A stretch of 64,000 bases of DNA from Streptomyces canus (GTDB lineage Bacteria; Actinomycetota; Actinomycetes; Streptomycetales; Streptomycetaceae), in assembly GCF_030815415.1 (NCBI RefSeq), contig NZ_JAUSWW010000001.1, positions 3,224,001-3,288,000 on the forward strand. Direction: 5' to 3'. The position numbers and the translations under genes are program-made. This document shows, in pieces, positions 28,901 through 37,471 of this stretch. The notes below the pieces were generated by a model. That model was not told the origin of the DNA. It made no database searches and saw only the letters and a list, made by a program, of their open reading frames with translations. Position 1 is the first letter of the stretch. Every line of letters begins with the position of its first letter.

Positions 28901-29564
28901 GATCCGCCTGGATCACCGCGGCCCGCCGCGCGACCGCCGCCTGGCGGCCCAGCGGCTTGAGCTGTCTGCGCAGCTCGTCCGTGAGGTCCTGCACGCGCGC
29001 GAGGTTGGCCTGCATCGCGTCCAGCTTCCGCAGCGCCTTCTCCTTGCGCTTGCGGTGCTTCAACACACCCGCGGCCTCTTCGATGAAGGCCCTGCGGCCC
29101 ATCGGATCCGCGTGCAGGACCGAGTCGAGCTGGCCCTGGCCGACGATGACATGCATCTCGCGGCCGATGCCGGAGTCGGAGAGCAGTTCCTGGATGTCCA
29201 GCAGCCGGCAGGTGTCGCCGTTGATCTGGTACTCGCTGCCGCCGTTGCGGAACATGATCCGCGTGATGGTGACCTCGGCGTACTCGATGGGCAGCGCCCC
29301 GTCGGAGTTGTCGATGGTCAGGGACACCTCGGCGCGGCCCAGCGGGGGCCGCCCGGTGGTGCCGGCGAAGATGACGTCCTCCATCTTGCCGCCGCGCAGC
29401 GACTTGGCGCCCTGCTCGCCCATGACCCAGCTGAGGGCGTCGACGACATTGGACTTGCCCGAGCCGTTCGGTCCGACGACACACGTGATACCCGGCTCGA
29501 ACCGGAGCGTGGTCGCGGAGGCGAACGACTTGAACCCGCGGAGGGTCAGGGCCTTGAGGTGCAC
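25965..29564 (-). CDS. smc: Chromosome segregation protein SMC
   Basis: A 1199-residue SMC ATPase that organises and segregates chromosomes. The N-terminal head has Walker A GPNGSGKSNVVDAL and Q-loop VGQGQLDSVL. Long coiled coils of Ala/Glu/Arg heptads surround a hinge at about residues 500-680, which holds a polar low-complexity insert (TDPRGAGNGATSHDEP). The C-terminal head has signature LLSGGERSLTAVAM and Walker B FYVMDEVEAALD. The GTG at 29562-29564 (VHLKALTLRGFKSF) matches the normal N-terminus. The gene follows, in the same direction, a small coiled-coil gene after a terminator. Confidence 0.97.
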   Translation of the reverse strand: MHLKALTLRGFKSFASATTLRFEPGITCVVGPNGSGKSNVVDALSWVMGEQGAKSLRGGKMEDVIFAGTTGRPPLGRAEVSLTIDNSDGALPIEYAEVTITRIMFRNGGSEYQINGDTCRLLDIQELLSDSGIGREMHVIVGQGQLDSVLHADPMGRRAFIEEAAGVLKHRKRKEKALRKLDAMQANLARVQDLTDELRRQLKPLGRQAAVARRAAVIQADLRDARLRLLADDLVRLRQALRSEIADEAALKERKEAAEQELKKALQREALLEDEVRQLMPRLQRAQQTWYELSQLAERVRGTVSLADARVKSATSAPPEERRGRDPEDMEREAARIREQEAELEAALEAAEHALEDTVTHRAELERALVQEERRLKDVARAIADRREGLARLNGQVNAARSRAASAQAEIDRLAATRDEAQERAFAAQEEYEALKAEVDGLDAGDAELAERHDAAKAALAEAEAALTAAREAATAAERKRAATQARHEALALGLRRKDGTGILLGAKGRLTGLLGPAAELLTVTPGYEVALAAAFGAAADALAVTSPSAAADAIRLLRKQDGGRASLLLAGAPENAGTATDPRGAGNGATSHDEPADARRPRAADFVRGPSDLMPAVRRLLHGIVVVGTLEDAEDLVYAHPDLTAVTAEGDLLGAHFAHGGSAGAPSLLEVQASVDEAAAELEELAVRCEELSEAQHEAQERRKERTALVEELSERRRAADREKSTVAQQLGRLAGQARGAAGEAERSVAAAARAQESLDKALQDVEELAERLAVAEELPVEEEPDTSVRDRLAADGANARQTEMEARLQVRTHEERVKGLAGRADSLDRAARAERDARARAEQRRARLRHEATVAEAVASGARQLLAHVEVSLGRADEERAAAEAAKARREQELAAARNAGRDLKGELDKLTDSVHRGEVLGAEKRMRIEQLETKALEELGVEPAGLVSEYGPHQLVPPSPPAEGEELPEDPEHPRNQPKTFHRAEQEKRLKVAERAYQQLGKVNPLALEEFSALEERHKFLSEQLEDLKKTRADLLQVVKEVDERVEQVFTEAFRDTAREFEGVFSRLFPGGDGRLILTDPDNMLTTGVDVEARPPGKKVKRLSLLSGGERSLTAVAMLVSIFKARPSPFYVMDEVEAALDDTNLQRLIRIMQELQEASQLIVITHQKRTMEVADALYGVSMQGDGVSKVISQRLR

Positions 29565-29696
29565 GCCGCTGGACTCTACCTTCCGGGCTTGTCTCACTCC
29601 ATGAACGCGCTGTCCCCCGCGGTTTCACCAATGAACGTGCAGGGCACATCAGACGTTAAAGAGAGCGGGAAGGTGTTGTACGCGGGGGAAAGAAAG

Positions 29697-29718
29697 AAGG
29701 GACGCCGAAGCGTCCCTT
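29697..29718 (-). terminator. Intrinsic terminator after the small coiled-coil gene
   Basis: On the minus strand a 9-bp perfect stem with a TTCG tetraloop is followed by a T-rich tract (TTCTTTCTTT), the classical intrinsic terminator form. It lies 78 bases beyond the stop at 29796 and before smc. Confidence 0.85.
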
Positions 29719-29795
29719 GCAAACTCGAACTCTGACTACTTAGCGGTTGATCCGGGCGGCCCAACCACTGCGTATGTCGTGATGCGATGCAGTGA

Positions 29796-29999
29796 TCAGG
29801 TGAGCGCAGGCTCCGCCTGGTGTGCGTCGATGCTCTCCAGAAGCGATTCGTGAGAAGCGGCAGCCGCGAGCGCGTCGTTCTCGGCCTGAATCCTTACGAG
29901 CTCGGATTCGAGATCCTGGACGCGCTGCTGGAGCCGTCGCATCTCGGCGATGAGTCGCGGGTCGGAGCCGCCGACGTAACCGAGAAGCGCCTTTGCCAT
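29796..29999 (-). CDS. Small conserved actinobacterial coiled-coil protein
   Basis: A 67-residue protein starting MAKALLGYVGGSDPRLIAEM, followed by a heptad-patterned helix (RRLQQRVQDLESELVRIQA) and an acidic tail. This is a conserved actinobacterial family without an assigned role, usually beside smc. GGAGG lies about 10 bases upstream of the ATG at 29997-29999. The Gly-rich N-terminus plus coiled coil suggests an oligomeric adaptor, but that is inference. The frame is open upstream into non-coding-looking sequence. Confidence 0.85.
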   Translation of the reverse strand: MAKALLGYVGGSDPRLIAEMRRLQQRVQDLESELVRIQAENDALAAAASHESLLESIDAHQAEPALT

Positions 30000-30380
30000 G
30001 ATGGATGGTCCTCCACACTGAGTGACCGACCGAAGCGGTGTGGGTCGTGAGGGATTCGCACCCGCGATGCTTGGCACTGTTGAGTTTGTGCTGCCGTTCA
30101 TCCATGCCAAACAGCTAAGGTGCGCGGGGTGCATTCAGCGTCTCACCAAAAAGTTTGACGGTCAACACGATCACGCCCTGTATTGGCGGCAACCCGGGGG
30201 CACGCGGCCTTGAAACGGCGGCGCGGCGACTCCTGCGGGGCCCTGGGGCGTAGCGATCATCCTTAAGTGCGGAGCCTCCCAGGAAATGCCGTTCTTGGCA
30301 ACCACCAGGGCCTTTCTGCTTCAGGCAGGTGCCAGTGGCATGTCCCTCGGGTCCCACCTGGCCCGCTTTACAGAACCGGC
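30000..30380. other. Intergenic region, no gene seen
   Basis: 381 bases between the coiled-coil gene and acylphosphatase, both minus strand. It contains an 11-bp palindrome TTGAC-g-GTCAA at 30155-30165, which could be an operator or overlap a -35 element (TTGACC on the minus strand), but I see no matching -10 at the right distance. Nothing else is supportable. Confidence 0.35.
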
Positions 30381-30662
30381 TCAGCGGATGGCGAACCCGT
30401 CGTAACCCCCGCGGGGTGTGTCCCAGATCTCGGTGACACCGTCCACGCGCCCGGGCGTGTCCTCGCCCTGGAGCCAGTCGAGGAGTCCTTCGCAGCGCCC
30501 TCTCGGGCCCTCCGCGACCACCTGGACCCGTCCGTCCCCCAAATTGAGAGCAAAACCACTCAACCCACCGAGTTCGAGGGCCTTGGCCCGCGTGAACCAG
30601 CGGAAACCCACACCTTGGACGCGTCCTCGCACCCAGGCGACCAGTCGCACATCCTCGCTCAT
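30381..30662 (-). CDS. Acylphosphatase
   Basis: A 93-residue acylphosphatase hydrolysing carboxyl-phosphate bonds. The signature [16 protein letters not shown] contains the phosphate-binding loop and catalytic Arg, and the second motif [17 protein letters not shown] contains the catalytic Asn. It ends with YDGFAIR, close to the family C-terminus G-F-x-I-R. The ATG is at 30660-30662. Not obviously coupled to a neighbour. Confidence 0.94.
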   Translation of the reverse strand: MSEDVRLVAWVRGRVQGVGFRWFTRAKALELGGLSGFALNLGDGRVQVVAEGPRGRCEGLLDWLQGEDTPGRVDGVTEIWDTPRGGYDGFAIR

Positions 30663-30750
30663 AGACGCAACCTAACCAACCAATGTCTCTCTGGGCTCTC
30701 CCTCCCCTGGCGCCATGCGGTACCGTCCCCTGCCAATGAATCTCATACGA

Positions 30751-30772
30751 AACTCACTCGATCGTGTGAGTT
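30751..30772. promoter_or_regulatory. 22-bp dyad upstream of the CAP-domain gene
   Basis: aactcac-n8-gtgagtt, a near-perfect palindrome, sits 64 bases before the CAP-domain ATG; a third gtgagtt copy follows after four bases (ttttgtgagtt). This looks like an operator for an unidentified dimeric regulator. Confidence 0.4.
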
Positions 30773-30835
30773 TTGTGAGTTCGGTCCGACCGCTGGGGAC
30801 GAGTCGGCCACAAAGGACGAGGAAGGCCAGGACAC

Positions 30836-32014
30836 ATGGGACGCCACCGACGCTCCGCCGCCGGCCGCGCCGCCACGGGCCGCGCCACGGGGGTCACGGA
30901 AACAGACGGCTCGTACACGAGCGGCTACGACCCGCAGCACTCGTACGACTACGACCCGCAGCACTCTTACGGCTTGGACCAGCAGTTCTCGTACGACTTC
31001 GACGCCGACGCCCGGGGCCACCACACGGGCGAGTACCCCACGGCGGGCATCGCGCCCTATCTGAACCCCGAGGCACACTCCCGCAGCAACACCTACCTGT
31101 ACGCGACGGACGACGAGTACGCGCAGGCCACGGGCACCACGAGCACCGCGCTGTTCCCGAGCGAGGGTTTCTCGCCGGGTGACGGCCCGCGGCGCGGCGG
31201 GGGTTCGCGGCGTCGCCGTAAGAAGAGGGTCGTGACGCCGGTCAGGACCGGGCTGCTCGGGGTCTCCGCAGCGGTCGCGATCGGCACGGTCGCGGTGGCC
31301 ACGGGTGTGGTGCCCGGCCTCGACAACTACAAGCTCGGCGGCGGCAACGCCGACAACGTGCAGGCCGCGGACACCCCGACCAACTCCGCGACCGAGCAGG
31401 GCGGCACCTCCGGCAGCGCCGACGAGGGCCGGGACGACGAGGCGGCCAGCCGCGCCGGCGAGCGCTCGGCCTCTCCCACGCCGTCCGCCTCACCCTCTAC
31501 CTCTACGGCCGCGCCGACCAAGACGCCGTCGAAGAAGCCGACGGCCACACCCAGCGAGAAGAAGCCGGAGCCGAAGCCCTCGCGCACGGCCACGAAGGCA
31601 CCGGCGAACACCAAGGCCCCGGTGACGGTCTCCGCGGAGGTCCAGGCCGGGGCCGAGGTGCTGAAGCTCGTCAACGAGGAGCGGGCGAAGGTGGGCTGCA
31701 GCCCGGTGGCCGCGAACAGCGCGCTGGGCAAGCTCGCCGAGGGCTTCAGCGACGCGATGGCCGCCGAGGGCTTCTTCGACCACACCGACCCCAGCGGCAA
31801 GACCCCCTGGGACCGGGCCGAGGCAGCCGGCATCACCAGCCTCGGCGGCGAGAACATAGCCCGGGGCCAGACCGACGCGGCCGCGGTGATGGAGGCCTGG
31901 ATGAACAGCCCGGGCCACAAGGCGAACATCCTGAACTGCGACTTCCAGACGCTGGGAGTCGGCGTGCACTTCGGCTCCGGTGGCCCGTGGTGGACGCAGG
32001 ACTTCGGCTACTGA
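30836..32014 (+). CDS. Membrane-anchored CAP (SCP/PR1) domain protein
   Basis: A 392-residue surface protein. Residues 1-120 are Tyr/Asp/Gln-rich with a repeated SYDYDPQHSY-type motif. A basic stretch (RRGGGSRRRRKKRV) precedes one hydrophobic segment (residues 137-158), giving a signal-anchor, N-terminus inside. A Ser/Thr/Pro/Lys-rich linker leads to a C-terminal CAP domain (from about residue 270) with KLVNEERAKVGCSPV, HTDPSGKTPWDRAEAAG, GENIARGQ and WMNSPGHKANILN. Family members bind or modify cell wall or lipids; the role here is unknown. It is flanked by a dyad upstream and a terminator downstream. Confidence 0.88.
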   Translation: MGRHRRSAAGRAATGRATGVTETDGSYTSGYDPQHSYDYDPQHSYGLDQQFSYDFDADARGHHTGEYPTAGIAPYLNPEAHSRSNTYLYATDDEYAQATGTTSTALFPSEGFSPGDGPRRGGGSRRRRKKRVVTPVRTGLLGVSAAVAIGTVAVATGVVPGLDNYKLGGGNADNVQAADTPTNSATEQGGTSGSADEGRDDEAASRAGERSASPTPSASPSTSTAAPTKTPSKKPTATPSEKKPEPKPSRTATKAPANTKAPVTVSAEVQAGAEVLKLVNEERAKVGCSPVAANSALGKLAEGFSDAMAAEGFFDHTDPSGKTPWDRAEAAGITSLGGENIARGQTDAAAVMEAWMNSPGHKANILNCDFQTLGVGVHFGSGGPWWTQDFGY

Positions 32015-32018
32015 CCGA

Positions 32019-32055
32019 AAAAGGGAGCACTAACTCACGGTTAGTGCTCCCTTTT
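32019..32055 (+). terminator. Terminator of the CAP-domain gene
   Basis: A 16-bp perfect inverted repeat (aaaagggagcactaac / gttagtgctccctttt), loop tcacg, begins 5 bases after the stop, with T residues at the 3' arm. Confidence 0.9.
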
Positions 32056-32087
32056 CGTTAGCGCTGCACTCCCGTACGCTGGGGTGT

Positions 32088-32471
32088 ATGGACACCACGC
32101 TCGACATCTCCTACGACGTGTTCGCCAAGGCCTGTCCCTCGCGCAACACGCTGGAGCATGTGACGGGACGCTGGGGCGGGCTGACGCTCTGCGCCCTCCA
32201 CGAGGGCTCCCTGCGCTTCAACGAGCTGCGCCGTCGTGTGGACGGCGTGAGCGAGAAGATGCTCTCCCAGACCTTGCAGGCACTGGAGCGCGACGGCCTG
32301 GTGCACCGCGAGGCCCAGCCGACCAACCCGCCCCGCGTGGACTACGAACTGACCCCGCTCGGACGCGGCGTCGCCGAGCGACTGGTCGGCCTCATCGCGT
32401 TCGTGGAGGGCCGCATGGACGACGTGCTCGCGGCCCGTCAGCACTACGACGAGACGCGCGGCACCCGCTGA
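32088..32471 (+). CDS. HxlR-family transcriptional regulator
   Basis: A 127-residue winged-helix regulator of the HxlR type: an early cysteine ([17 protein letters not shown]), the recognition region [19 protein letters not shown] and wing [19 protein letters not shown]. Cys15 is at the position used as a redox or electrophile sensor in some members. The target is not evident: no divergent enzyme gene is present, and the 3' end overlaps the convergent mutM gene by 28 bases. The ATG at 32088 lies 33 bases after the upstream terminator. Confidence 0.9.
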   Translation: MDTTLDISYDVFAKACPSRNTLEHVTGRWGGLTLCALHEGSLRFNELRRRVDGVSEKMLSQTLQALERDGLVHREAQPTNPPRVDYELTPLGRGVAERLVGLIAFVEGRMDDVLAARQHYDETRGTR

Positions 32472-33304
32472 CACTTCGGGCAGAAGTAGCTGGACCGGTT
32501 CATCCAGGGCGCTCGCCGCATCGGCGTACCGCACCGCTTGCAGGGCAGTCCCTCGCGGCCGTACGCATCGAGCGAGCGGTCGAAGTAGCCTGACTCACCA
32601 TTGACGTTGACGTACAGGCTGTCGAAACTCGTGCCGCCCACCGCGAGCGCCGCGTTCATCACATCCCTGACGTGGCCCAGGAGTTCGGCCGTGCGCGGGC
32701 GCGTGAATCCCGCGGTCGGGCGCTCGTAGTGGACGCGGGCGCGCCAAAGTGCCTCGTCCGCATAGATGTTGCCCACTCCGCTGATCAACGACTGGTCGAG
32801 CAGGGCCCGTTTGATGGTGCTGCGCTTACGGCGCAGGGCCTGGTGGAACGCCTCGTCGTCGAAGAGCGGGTCCAGGGGATCGCGGGCGATGTGCGCGATG
32901 ACGTCGGGCAGACCGTCCTCGGTGTTGTCGTGCAACGACAGGCCGCCGAAGGTGCGTTGGTCGACGAAGCGGAGTTCCGTACCGAGGCCGTCGGCGAAGC
33001 GGACGCGGATGCGCAGATGCTTCTCGTCCGGGGTCTCGTGCGGCTGGACCAGCAGCTGGCCGCTCATGCCGAGGTGCGCCAGGACCGACTGGTTGGTGTC
33101 CTCCAGCGGCAGCCACAGATACTTGCCACGGCGGCTGGGCACGCCGATGCGATGCCCTTTGAGGCGGTGGGTGAAGTCGTCGGCGCCGGCGATGTGACGG
33201 CGTACCGCACGCGGGTGCAGCACCTCGGCCTCGGCGACGGCACGGTGGGCGACCCACCGCTCCAGACCTCGCCGTACGACCTCGACCTCGGGCAACTCGG
33301 GCAT
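32444..33304 (-). CDS. mutM: Formamidopyrimidine-DNA glycosylase (Fpg/MutM)
   Basis: A 286-residue bifunctional glycosylase/AP lyase that removes 8-oxoguanine. The N-terminal PELPEVE supplies the catalytic Pro and Glu; helix-two-turn-helix sequence is [17 protein letters not shown]; the C-terminal zinc finger is CKRC...CPKC. It is downstream of rnc in the same direction with a hairpin in the gap, and its 3' end overlaps the convergent HxlR gene. The ATG is at 33302-33304. Confidence 0.97.
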   Translation of the reverse strand: MPELPEVEVVRRGLERWVAHRAVAEAEVLHPRAVRRHIAGADDFTHRLKGHRIGVPSRRGKYLWLPLEDTNQSVLAHLGMSGQLLVQPHETPDEKHLRIRVRFADGLGTELRFVDQRTFGGLSLHDNTEDGLPDVIAHIARDPLDPLFDDEAFHQALRRKRSTIKRALLDQSLISGVGNIYADEALWRARVHYERPTAGFTRPRTAELLGHVRDVMNAALAVGGTSFDSLYVNVNGESGYFDRSLDAYGREGLPCKRCGTPMRRAPWMNRSSYFCPKCQRVPRVSS

Positions 33305-33326
33305 GGGATCCCCCGGTGTATGAGTC

Positions 33327-33357
33327 GAGCGCCCGCCCCGGTGCGGGACGGGCGCTC
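33327..33357 (-). terminator. Hairpin between rnc and mutM
   Basis: A 9-bp perfect inverted repeat (gagcgcccg / cgggcgctc) with a 13-base loop, 19 bases beyond the rnc stop and 22 bases before the mutM start. It may attenuate read-through or be a processing site. Confidence 0.5.
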
Positions 33358-33376
33358 TGGGTATCGCGCTGTGCGG

Positions 33377-34168
33377 TCAGGCGGAGGCGGGCGCCTCGTC
33401 GGCGCCGGCGTCGGCCTCGGCGGCCTTCACCGCAGCCTTGGCTCGCTCGTCCGCCGCGGCCCGTATGGACCGCCATGCGGACTCGGCGGCCTGCTGCTCC
33501 GCCTCCTTCTTGCTGCGGCCGGTGCCGGTGCCGTACGAGACGCCTCCGACGCGGGCGGCAGCAGTGAAGGTCTTCTCGTGGTCGGGGCCGGTCTCCGAGA
33601 CCTGGTACTCGGGCACGCCGAGGCCTTCGGTCGCGGTGAGCTCCTGGAGACTGGTCTTCCAGTCCAGGCCGGCACCGAGGTTGGAGGACTTCTCGATCAG
33701 TGGGTCGAAGAGCCGGTGGACGAGTTCGCCCGCCGCGTCCAGACCCTGGTCGAGATAGACCGCGCCGATCACCGCTTCAAGGGTGTCGGCAAGGATGGAT
33801 GCCTTGTCCCGGCCGCCCGTACCCTCTTCACCACGGCCGAGCCGGATGAAGGAGCCCAGGTCGAGCCCACGGCCCACCTCCGCCAGCGCACGAGAGTTGA
33901 CCACCGCGGCCCGCAACTTGGCCAGCTGGCCTTCGGGCAGGTCGGGGTGGGTGCGGTACAGCGTGTCCGTGACCACGAGGCCGAGGACGGAGTCCCCGAG
34001 GAACTCCAGGCGCTCGTTGGTGGGCAGACCGCCGTTCTCGTACGCATAGGACCGGTGGGTCAGCGCACGCACCAGAAGGGCGGACTCGAGTTTGTACCCG
34101 AGCCGCCCTTCCAACAGCGTGTGGGACGAGGCCGTGTTGTCCGCAGAATTCTTCTTCGGAGTGGACAC
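33377..34168 (-). CDS. rnc: Ribonuclease III (AbsB)
   Basis: A 263-residue RNase III. The nuclease signature [16 protein letters not shown] and the second acidic site ([15 protein letters not shown]) are followed by a dsRNA-binding domain ([18 protein letters not shown]) and an Ala/Glu tail. In S. coelicolor this gene is absB, required for antibiotic production through mRNA turnover, including its own message. The GTG at 34166-34168 has GAGAGG 5 bases upstream; a second GTG at 34180 would add four residues and is possible. It follows rpmF closely. Confidence 0.95.
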   Translation of the reverse strand: MSTPKKNSADNTASSHTLLEGRLGYKLESALLVRALTHRSYAYENGGLPTNERLEFLGDSVLGLVVTDTLYRTHPDLPEGQLAKLRAAVVNSRALAEVGRGLDLGSFIRLGRGEEGTGGRDKASILADTLEAVIGAVYLDQGLDAAGELVHRLFDPLIEKSSNLGAGLDWKTSLQELTATEGLGVPEYQVSETGPDHEKTFTAAARVGGVSYGTGTGRSKKEAEQQAAESAWRSIRAAADERAKAAVKAAEADAGADEAPASA

Positions 34169-34187
34169 AGTGCCTCTCACCAGCCGC

Positions 34188-34361
34188 TCAGACCTCGAGG
34201 ACCTGGCGCTTGTTGTACGTGCCGCAAGACGGGCACGCGATGTGCTGCAGCTTGGGCTCGTGGCAGCGCTCGCACGCAACCAGGGTGGGGACCGCAGCCT
34301 TCCACTGCGACCGGCGGTGGCGCGTGTTGCTGCGCGACATCTTCCGCTTCGGAACAGCCAC
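34188..34361 (-). CDS. rpmF: 50S ribosomal protein L32, zinc-binding form
   Basis: A 57-residue L32 starting [18 protein letters not shown]. Two Cys pairs (CERC and CPSC, 10 residues between) form a zinc ribbon, so this is the zinc-containing (C+) paralogue. The GTG at 34359-34361 has AGGAG 8 bases upstream. It lies two bases after the DUF177 gene and 19 before rnc, in the usual DUF177-rpmF-rnc order. Confidence 0.96.
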   Translation of the reverse strand: MAVPKRKMSRSNTRHRRSQWKAAVPTLVACERCHEPKLQHIACPSCGTYNKRQVLEV

Positions 34362-34363
34362 GG

Positions 34364-35017
34364 CTACTTCTCCTGCTTCTCGTTGGCGCGCGCCGGTCGA
34401 GGCGCTTCGCCACTGATCTCGTCCTTCTCGCCATCTTCGAGTGAACCGGCGAGTCCCTGCAGTGCCGCCCAACGGATGTCGACGGCGTCATGGTGGTGGT
34501 CCGGGTCGTCCGCCAGCCGCGCTCCGCACTCGGAGCACAGGCCGGGGCAGTCGTCCTGGCACACCGGCTGCATCGGCAGGGCAAGCACCACCGCGTCACG
34601 CAGCACGGGTTCGAGGTCGAACAAGCCGTCCTCGATGAAGAGCCTGTCCTCGTCTTCCTCGGCGTCGTCGGCCGGCTCCGCCTTGGGGCGGCCCCGGTCG
34701 TCGGCGTCAGGGTACGAGAACATCTCCTGGAAGTCCGCTGCGAGCTCCAGCTCAAGCGGCTCCAGACACCTTACGCACTCCCCCTCGGCCTGTGCATGGG
34801 CGGTGCCTGTGACAAGCACCCCTTCCATGACCGACTCGAGCCGGAGGTCGAGCTTTACCGGGGCGCCTTCCGGCACTCCGATCACTCCCGCGATCCCGAG
34901 ATCCTTGGGAGCGTCGATCTCACGGGTCAGGCGCTGCAGCGCACCGGGCCGCCGCCCCAGCTCGTGCGTGTCGAACACGAGAGGCTTGCGGTGGTCGAGG
35001 CGGGCGTTCAGAGCCAT
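34364..35017 (-). CDS. YceD/DUF177 family protein
   Basis: A 217-residue YceD-family protein, linked in bacteria and plants to 23S rRNA accumulation, which fits its fixed position before rpmF. Conserved Cys pairs [13 protein letters not shown] and [13 protein letters not shown] are present, probably metal-binding, followed by RWAALQGL. A central acidic stretch (residues 105-130) and a charged C-terminus flank the core. The ATG is at 35015-35017. It overlaps nothing but is separated from rpmF by only two bases. Confidence 0.92.
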   Translation of the reverse strand: MALNARLDHRKPLVFDTHELGRRPGALQRLTREIDAPKDLGIAGVIGVPEGAPVKLDLRLESVMEGVLVTGTAHAQAEGECVRCLEPLELELAADFQEMFSYPDADDRGRPKAEPADDAEEDEDRLFIEDGLFDLEPVLRDAVVLALPMQPVCQDDCPGLCSECGARLADDPDHHHDAVDIRWAALQGLAGSLEDGEKDEISGEAPRPARANEKQEK

Positions 35018-35047
35018 TCCTGCTTTCGATCTTCGAGCTCAGAGGGA

Positions 35048-35075
35048 CGCTGCCCTTCGGTGTTCCCGGGCAGCG
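35048..35075 (-). terminator. Hairpin downstream of the coiled-coil gene
   Basis: An 8-bp perfect inverted repeat (cgctgccc / gggcagcg), 12-base loop, in the 132-base gap between the coiled-coil gene (stop 35150) and DUF177 start. Confidence 0.45.
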
Positions 35076-35149
35076 CTGATCGCGGACGTACACGCGACCG
35101 AAGAGCCAGGATACTGGACCTTTCCCTCACGGCCCAATCCGGTGGCTTC

Positions 35150-36211
35150 TTACTGGCCGCGACCCTGCTCGTAGGCCCTGAGCTGCTCCGGCGTGATCAT
35201 GCCGGTGTCGAAGAGGCTGGTCTCGTCGAGGGCGTACGACTGCTGGACCTGCTGCTGGTCCTGCTGCTGGCCCTGCTGGGTCTGTCCGGCGTCATAGGCG
35301 GCCTGCTGGGCGTCGTAGCCCTGGTACGCGTAGGGATCGGCCTGCTGGTAGCCGTAGGCGTCCCGCTGCTGGGCGTAGGCCTGCTGCTGCGGGTAGCCGC
35401 CGCCGTAGGTGTCCGTCTGTTGGTAGCCGTAGGCCGGTTGCGCGTCGTACTGCGGCTGGGCGGGCTGCCCGGCGGCGGCCCGGTTGTCCTGCTCGGCGAG
35501 GGCCGTGAGGTCGGCGAGGTAGTCGGCGTCGCTGGAGTGCTGGACGGTGGTGTTGTCGTCGGCGAGGGAGCCGAGGTCGTCCGTGGCGATCCGGCCGTGC
35601 AGCTTCTGGCGGCCCTTGCCGACCGCCTCCAGGGTCTTGGTGAGGACCGCCTCGAAGGCGCCGAGCTTGGTGTCGACGTAGGTGTCGGCGTCCCGGCGCA
35701 GGGTCTCGGGGTCATGGCTGCGCTCGGGGGCGTCCTCGTCCTCGTAGCCCTGCTCGTCGAGGCCCGGGCCGGTGCCGAGGAGCTTCTCGCGGCCGCGGCC
35801 GACGGAGCCGATGGTCTTGGTGAGGACGACCTCGAAGTTGGCGAGCTTGGAGTCGACGTAGTCGTCGGCCTCCGCGCGGACGTCCTCGGCCTCGCGGCGG
35901 GCCTCGGCGAGGATGCGGTCGGCCTCGGTCTGGGAGCGGCGGGCGACCTCGGTGTCGGAGATCAGCGAGCCGCGCTCGGCGTGCGCGGTCGAGATGATCC
36001 GCTCGGCCTCCTGGCGGGCCTGCTCGACCATCTGCTCACGGCCGCCGATCAGCTCCTGGGCCTGGGCGAGGGAGTCGGGCAGGGCCGCCCGCACCTCCTC
36101 CAGCATCGCGAGCAGCTCGGCGCGGTTGACCACGCACGAGGCCGACATGGGCATCGACCGGGCGCCGGAGACCGCGGCGACGATCTCGTCGAGCTTCTTC
36201 TGCACGTCCAC
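35150..36211 (-). CDS. DivIVA-like coiled-coil protein with Gln/Tyr-rich tail
   Basis: A 353-residue protein. Residues 1-130 form charged coiled coil (KKLDEIVAAVSGARS; QARQEAERIISTAHAERGS; RRSQTEADRILAEARREAE) of the type annotated as cell-division initiation or ATP-synthase-b-like. Two similar segments follow (DDYVDSKLANFEVVLTKT and DTYVDTKLGAFEAVLTKT), an internal duplication. The C-terminal third is a Gln/Tyr/Ala-rich disordered tail with repeats such as DAYGYQQADPYAY. No membrane segment is seen. The start is GTG at 36209-36211. It follows coaD by 57 bases. A cytoskeletal or scaffold role is inference. Confidence 0.85.
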   Translation of the reverse strand: MDVQKKLDEIVAAVSGARSMPMSASCVVNRAELLAMLEEVRAALPDSLAQAQELIGGREQMVEQARQEAERIISTAHAERGSLISDTEVARRSQTEADRILAEARREAEDVRAEADDYVDSKLANFEVVLTKTIGSVGRGREKLLGTGPGLDEQGYEDEDAPERSHDPETLRRDADTYVDTKLGAFEAVLTKTLEAVGKGRQKLHGRIATDDLGSLADDNTTVQHSSDADYLADLTALAEQDNRAAAGQPAQPQYDAQPAYGYQQTDTYGGGYPQQQAYAQQRDAYGYQQADPYAYQGYDAQQAAYDAGQTQQGQQQDQQQVQQSYALDETSLFDTGMITPEQLRAYEQGRGQ

Positions 36212-36268
36212 CTGTGCTCGCCACTCTCTACAGCTGTGTTGGAGACGGACGGGACGACTGTAGCCCCA

Positions 36269-36748
36269 TCAGTCCTTGCGCAGGCGTTCGTTGAGCGCCT
36301 CCAGGACCAGCGGCGGCACCAGGTGGGCGATGTCTCCGCCCCAGGTGGCGACCTCCTTGACGAGCGAGGAGGAGAGGAAGCTGTAGGTGGGGTTGGTCGG
36401 CACGAAGAGCGTCTCGACGCCGGACAGGCCGTTGTTCATCTGGGCCATCTGCAGCTCGTAGTCGAAGTCGCTGACCGCGCGCAGGCCCTTGACGATGGCC
36501 GGGATGTCGCGCTGCTTGCAGTAGTCGACGAGGAGGCCGTGGAAGGCCTCGACCTTCACGTTGCCGTATTCGGCGGTGACCTGGCGGATCAGCTCGATCC
36601 GCTCGTCGACCTCGAACAGGCCCTTCTTGGACTTGTTGATCATGACCGCGACATAGACCTCGTCATACAGACGGGAGGCGCGGGAAATGATGTCGAGATG
36701 TCCGTTGGTGATCGGGTCGAACGACCCGGGACAGACGGCGCGGCGCAC
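36269..36748 (-). CDS. coaD: Phosphopantetheine adenylyltransferase
   Basis: A 159-residue enzyme of coenzyme A synthesis (4'-phosphopantetheine + ATP to dephospho-CoA). The nucleotidyltransferase motif [13 protein letters not shown] and the C-terminal [12 protein letters not shown] are intact. The GTG at 36746-36748 has GAGGGA 6 bases upstream and gives the family length; an alternative ATG at 36778 overlaps the rsmD stop (ATGA) and would add ten residues. The rsmD-coaD pair is a standard operon. Confidence 0.95.
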   Translation of the reverse strand: MRRAVCPGSFDPITNGHLDIISRASRLYDEVYVAVMINKSKKGLFEVDERIELIRQVTAEYGNVKVEAFHGLLVDYCKQRDIPAIVKGLRAVSDFDYELQMAQMNNGLSGVETLFVPTNPTYSFLSSSLVKEVATWGGDIAHLVPPLVLEALNERLRKD

Positions 36749-36774
36749 TTGAGATCCCTCGCTCTCCGGTCCGG

Positions 36775-37365
36775 TCATCGTGCGTCTTCGCACGTAGAGG
36801 CGGCGCGACCGTACCAAAAGGTTCCTTCGCCGTAGCGACGGGACCGGAGCGCTTCGAAGCCGTCCGGCCAGTGGAACTCTCCGCCTCTGGTGCTGCGCTC
36901 CACGGTGACCAGGGCATCGGCCGTGAGCCAGCCCTGGGTGCGGAGTGTGAGCAGAATCTCCCGAAGATCGTCGTCCGAGACGGCGTACGGGGGGTCGAGA
37001 AAGACGATGTCGTACGGGTCCGGCGGCGCCGGCGTCCGGACGATCTGTTCGGCTTTGCCCGCCCTCACCTCGGCGCCGGGCAGACCGAGAGACTTCACGT
37101 TCTCGCGGATCGTGCGGGCCGCTCGGGCGTCGGCCTCGACGAGAAGGGTGTGGCCTGCGCCACGGGAGAGGGCCTCCAGGCCCACGGCGCCTGATCCTGC
37201 GTACAGGTCCAGGACGCGTTCCCCGTGGAGAGGGCGGCCTCCGAGCAGGGACTGCCAGGTGGAGAAGAGACCTTCGCGTGCGCGATCGGAGGTGGGGCGG
37301 GTTCCGGTCCCTGGCGGGACGGCCAGTCGACGTCCGCCGGCTGCGCCGGCGATCACGCGGGTCAT
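36775..37365 (-). CDS. rsmD: 16S rRNA (guanine966-N2)-methyltransferase RsmD
   Basis: A 196-residue RsmD-type methyltransferase. Motif I is [19 protein letters not shown], and the catalytic motif is DIVFLDPPY. It starts [14 protein letters not shown] at ATG 37363-37365, with AAGGA 7 bases upstream; the frame stays open for 33 codons upstream. It lies 106 bases after recG in the same direction and overlaps the alternative coaD start. Confidence 0.95.
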   Translation of the reverse strand: MTRVIAGAAGGRRLAVPPGTGTRPTSDRAREGLFSTWQSLLGGRPLHGERVLDLYAGSGAVGLEALSRGAGHTLLVEADARAARTIRENVKSLGLPGAEVRAGKAEQIVRTPAPPDPYDIVFLDPPYAVSDDDLREILLTLRTQGWLTADALVTVERSTRGGEFHWPDGFEALRSRRYGEGTFWYGRAASTCEDAR

Positions 37366-37471
37366 CTTCGGTCCTTGGTTGTGGGCGTCTTCAGGTATCA
37401 GTGTGGCTGGTCGCGCCCGCGCGGCGGTAGCCGCATATGGATTACAGCCCCGCGCCTCTGGCAAGTCTCCC

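Noticed and set aside
25896..29735. Long open frames on the plus strand opposite smc
   Set aside because: They mirror smc codons; the high third-position G+C of smc suppresses stops on the other strand. Translations are Arg/Ala/Ser-rich with no domain.
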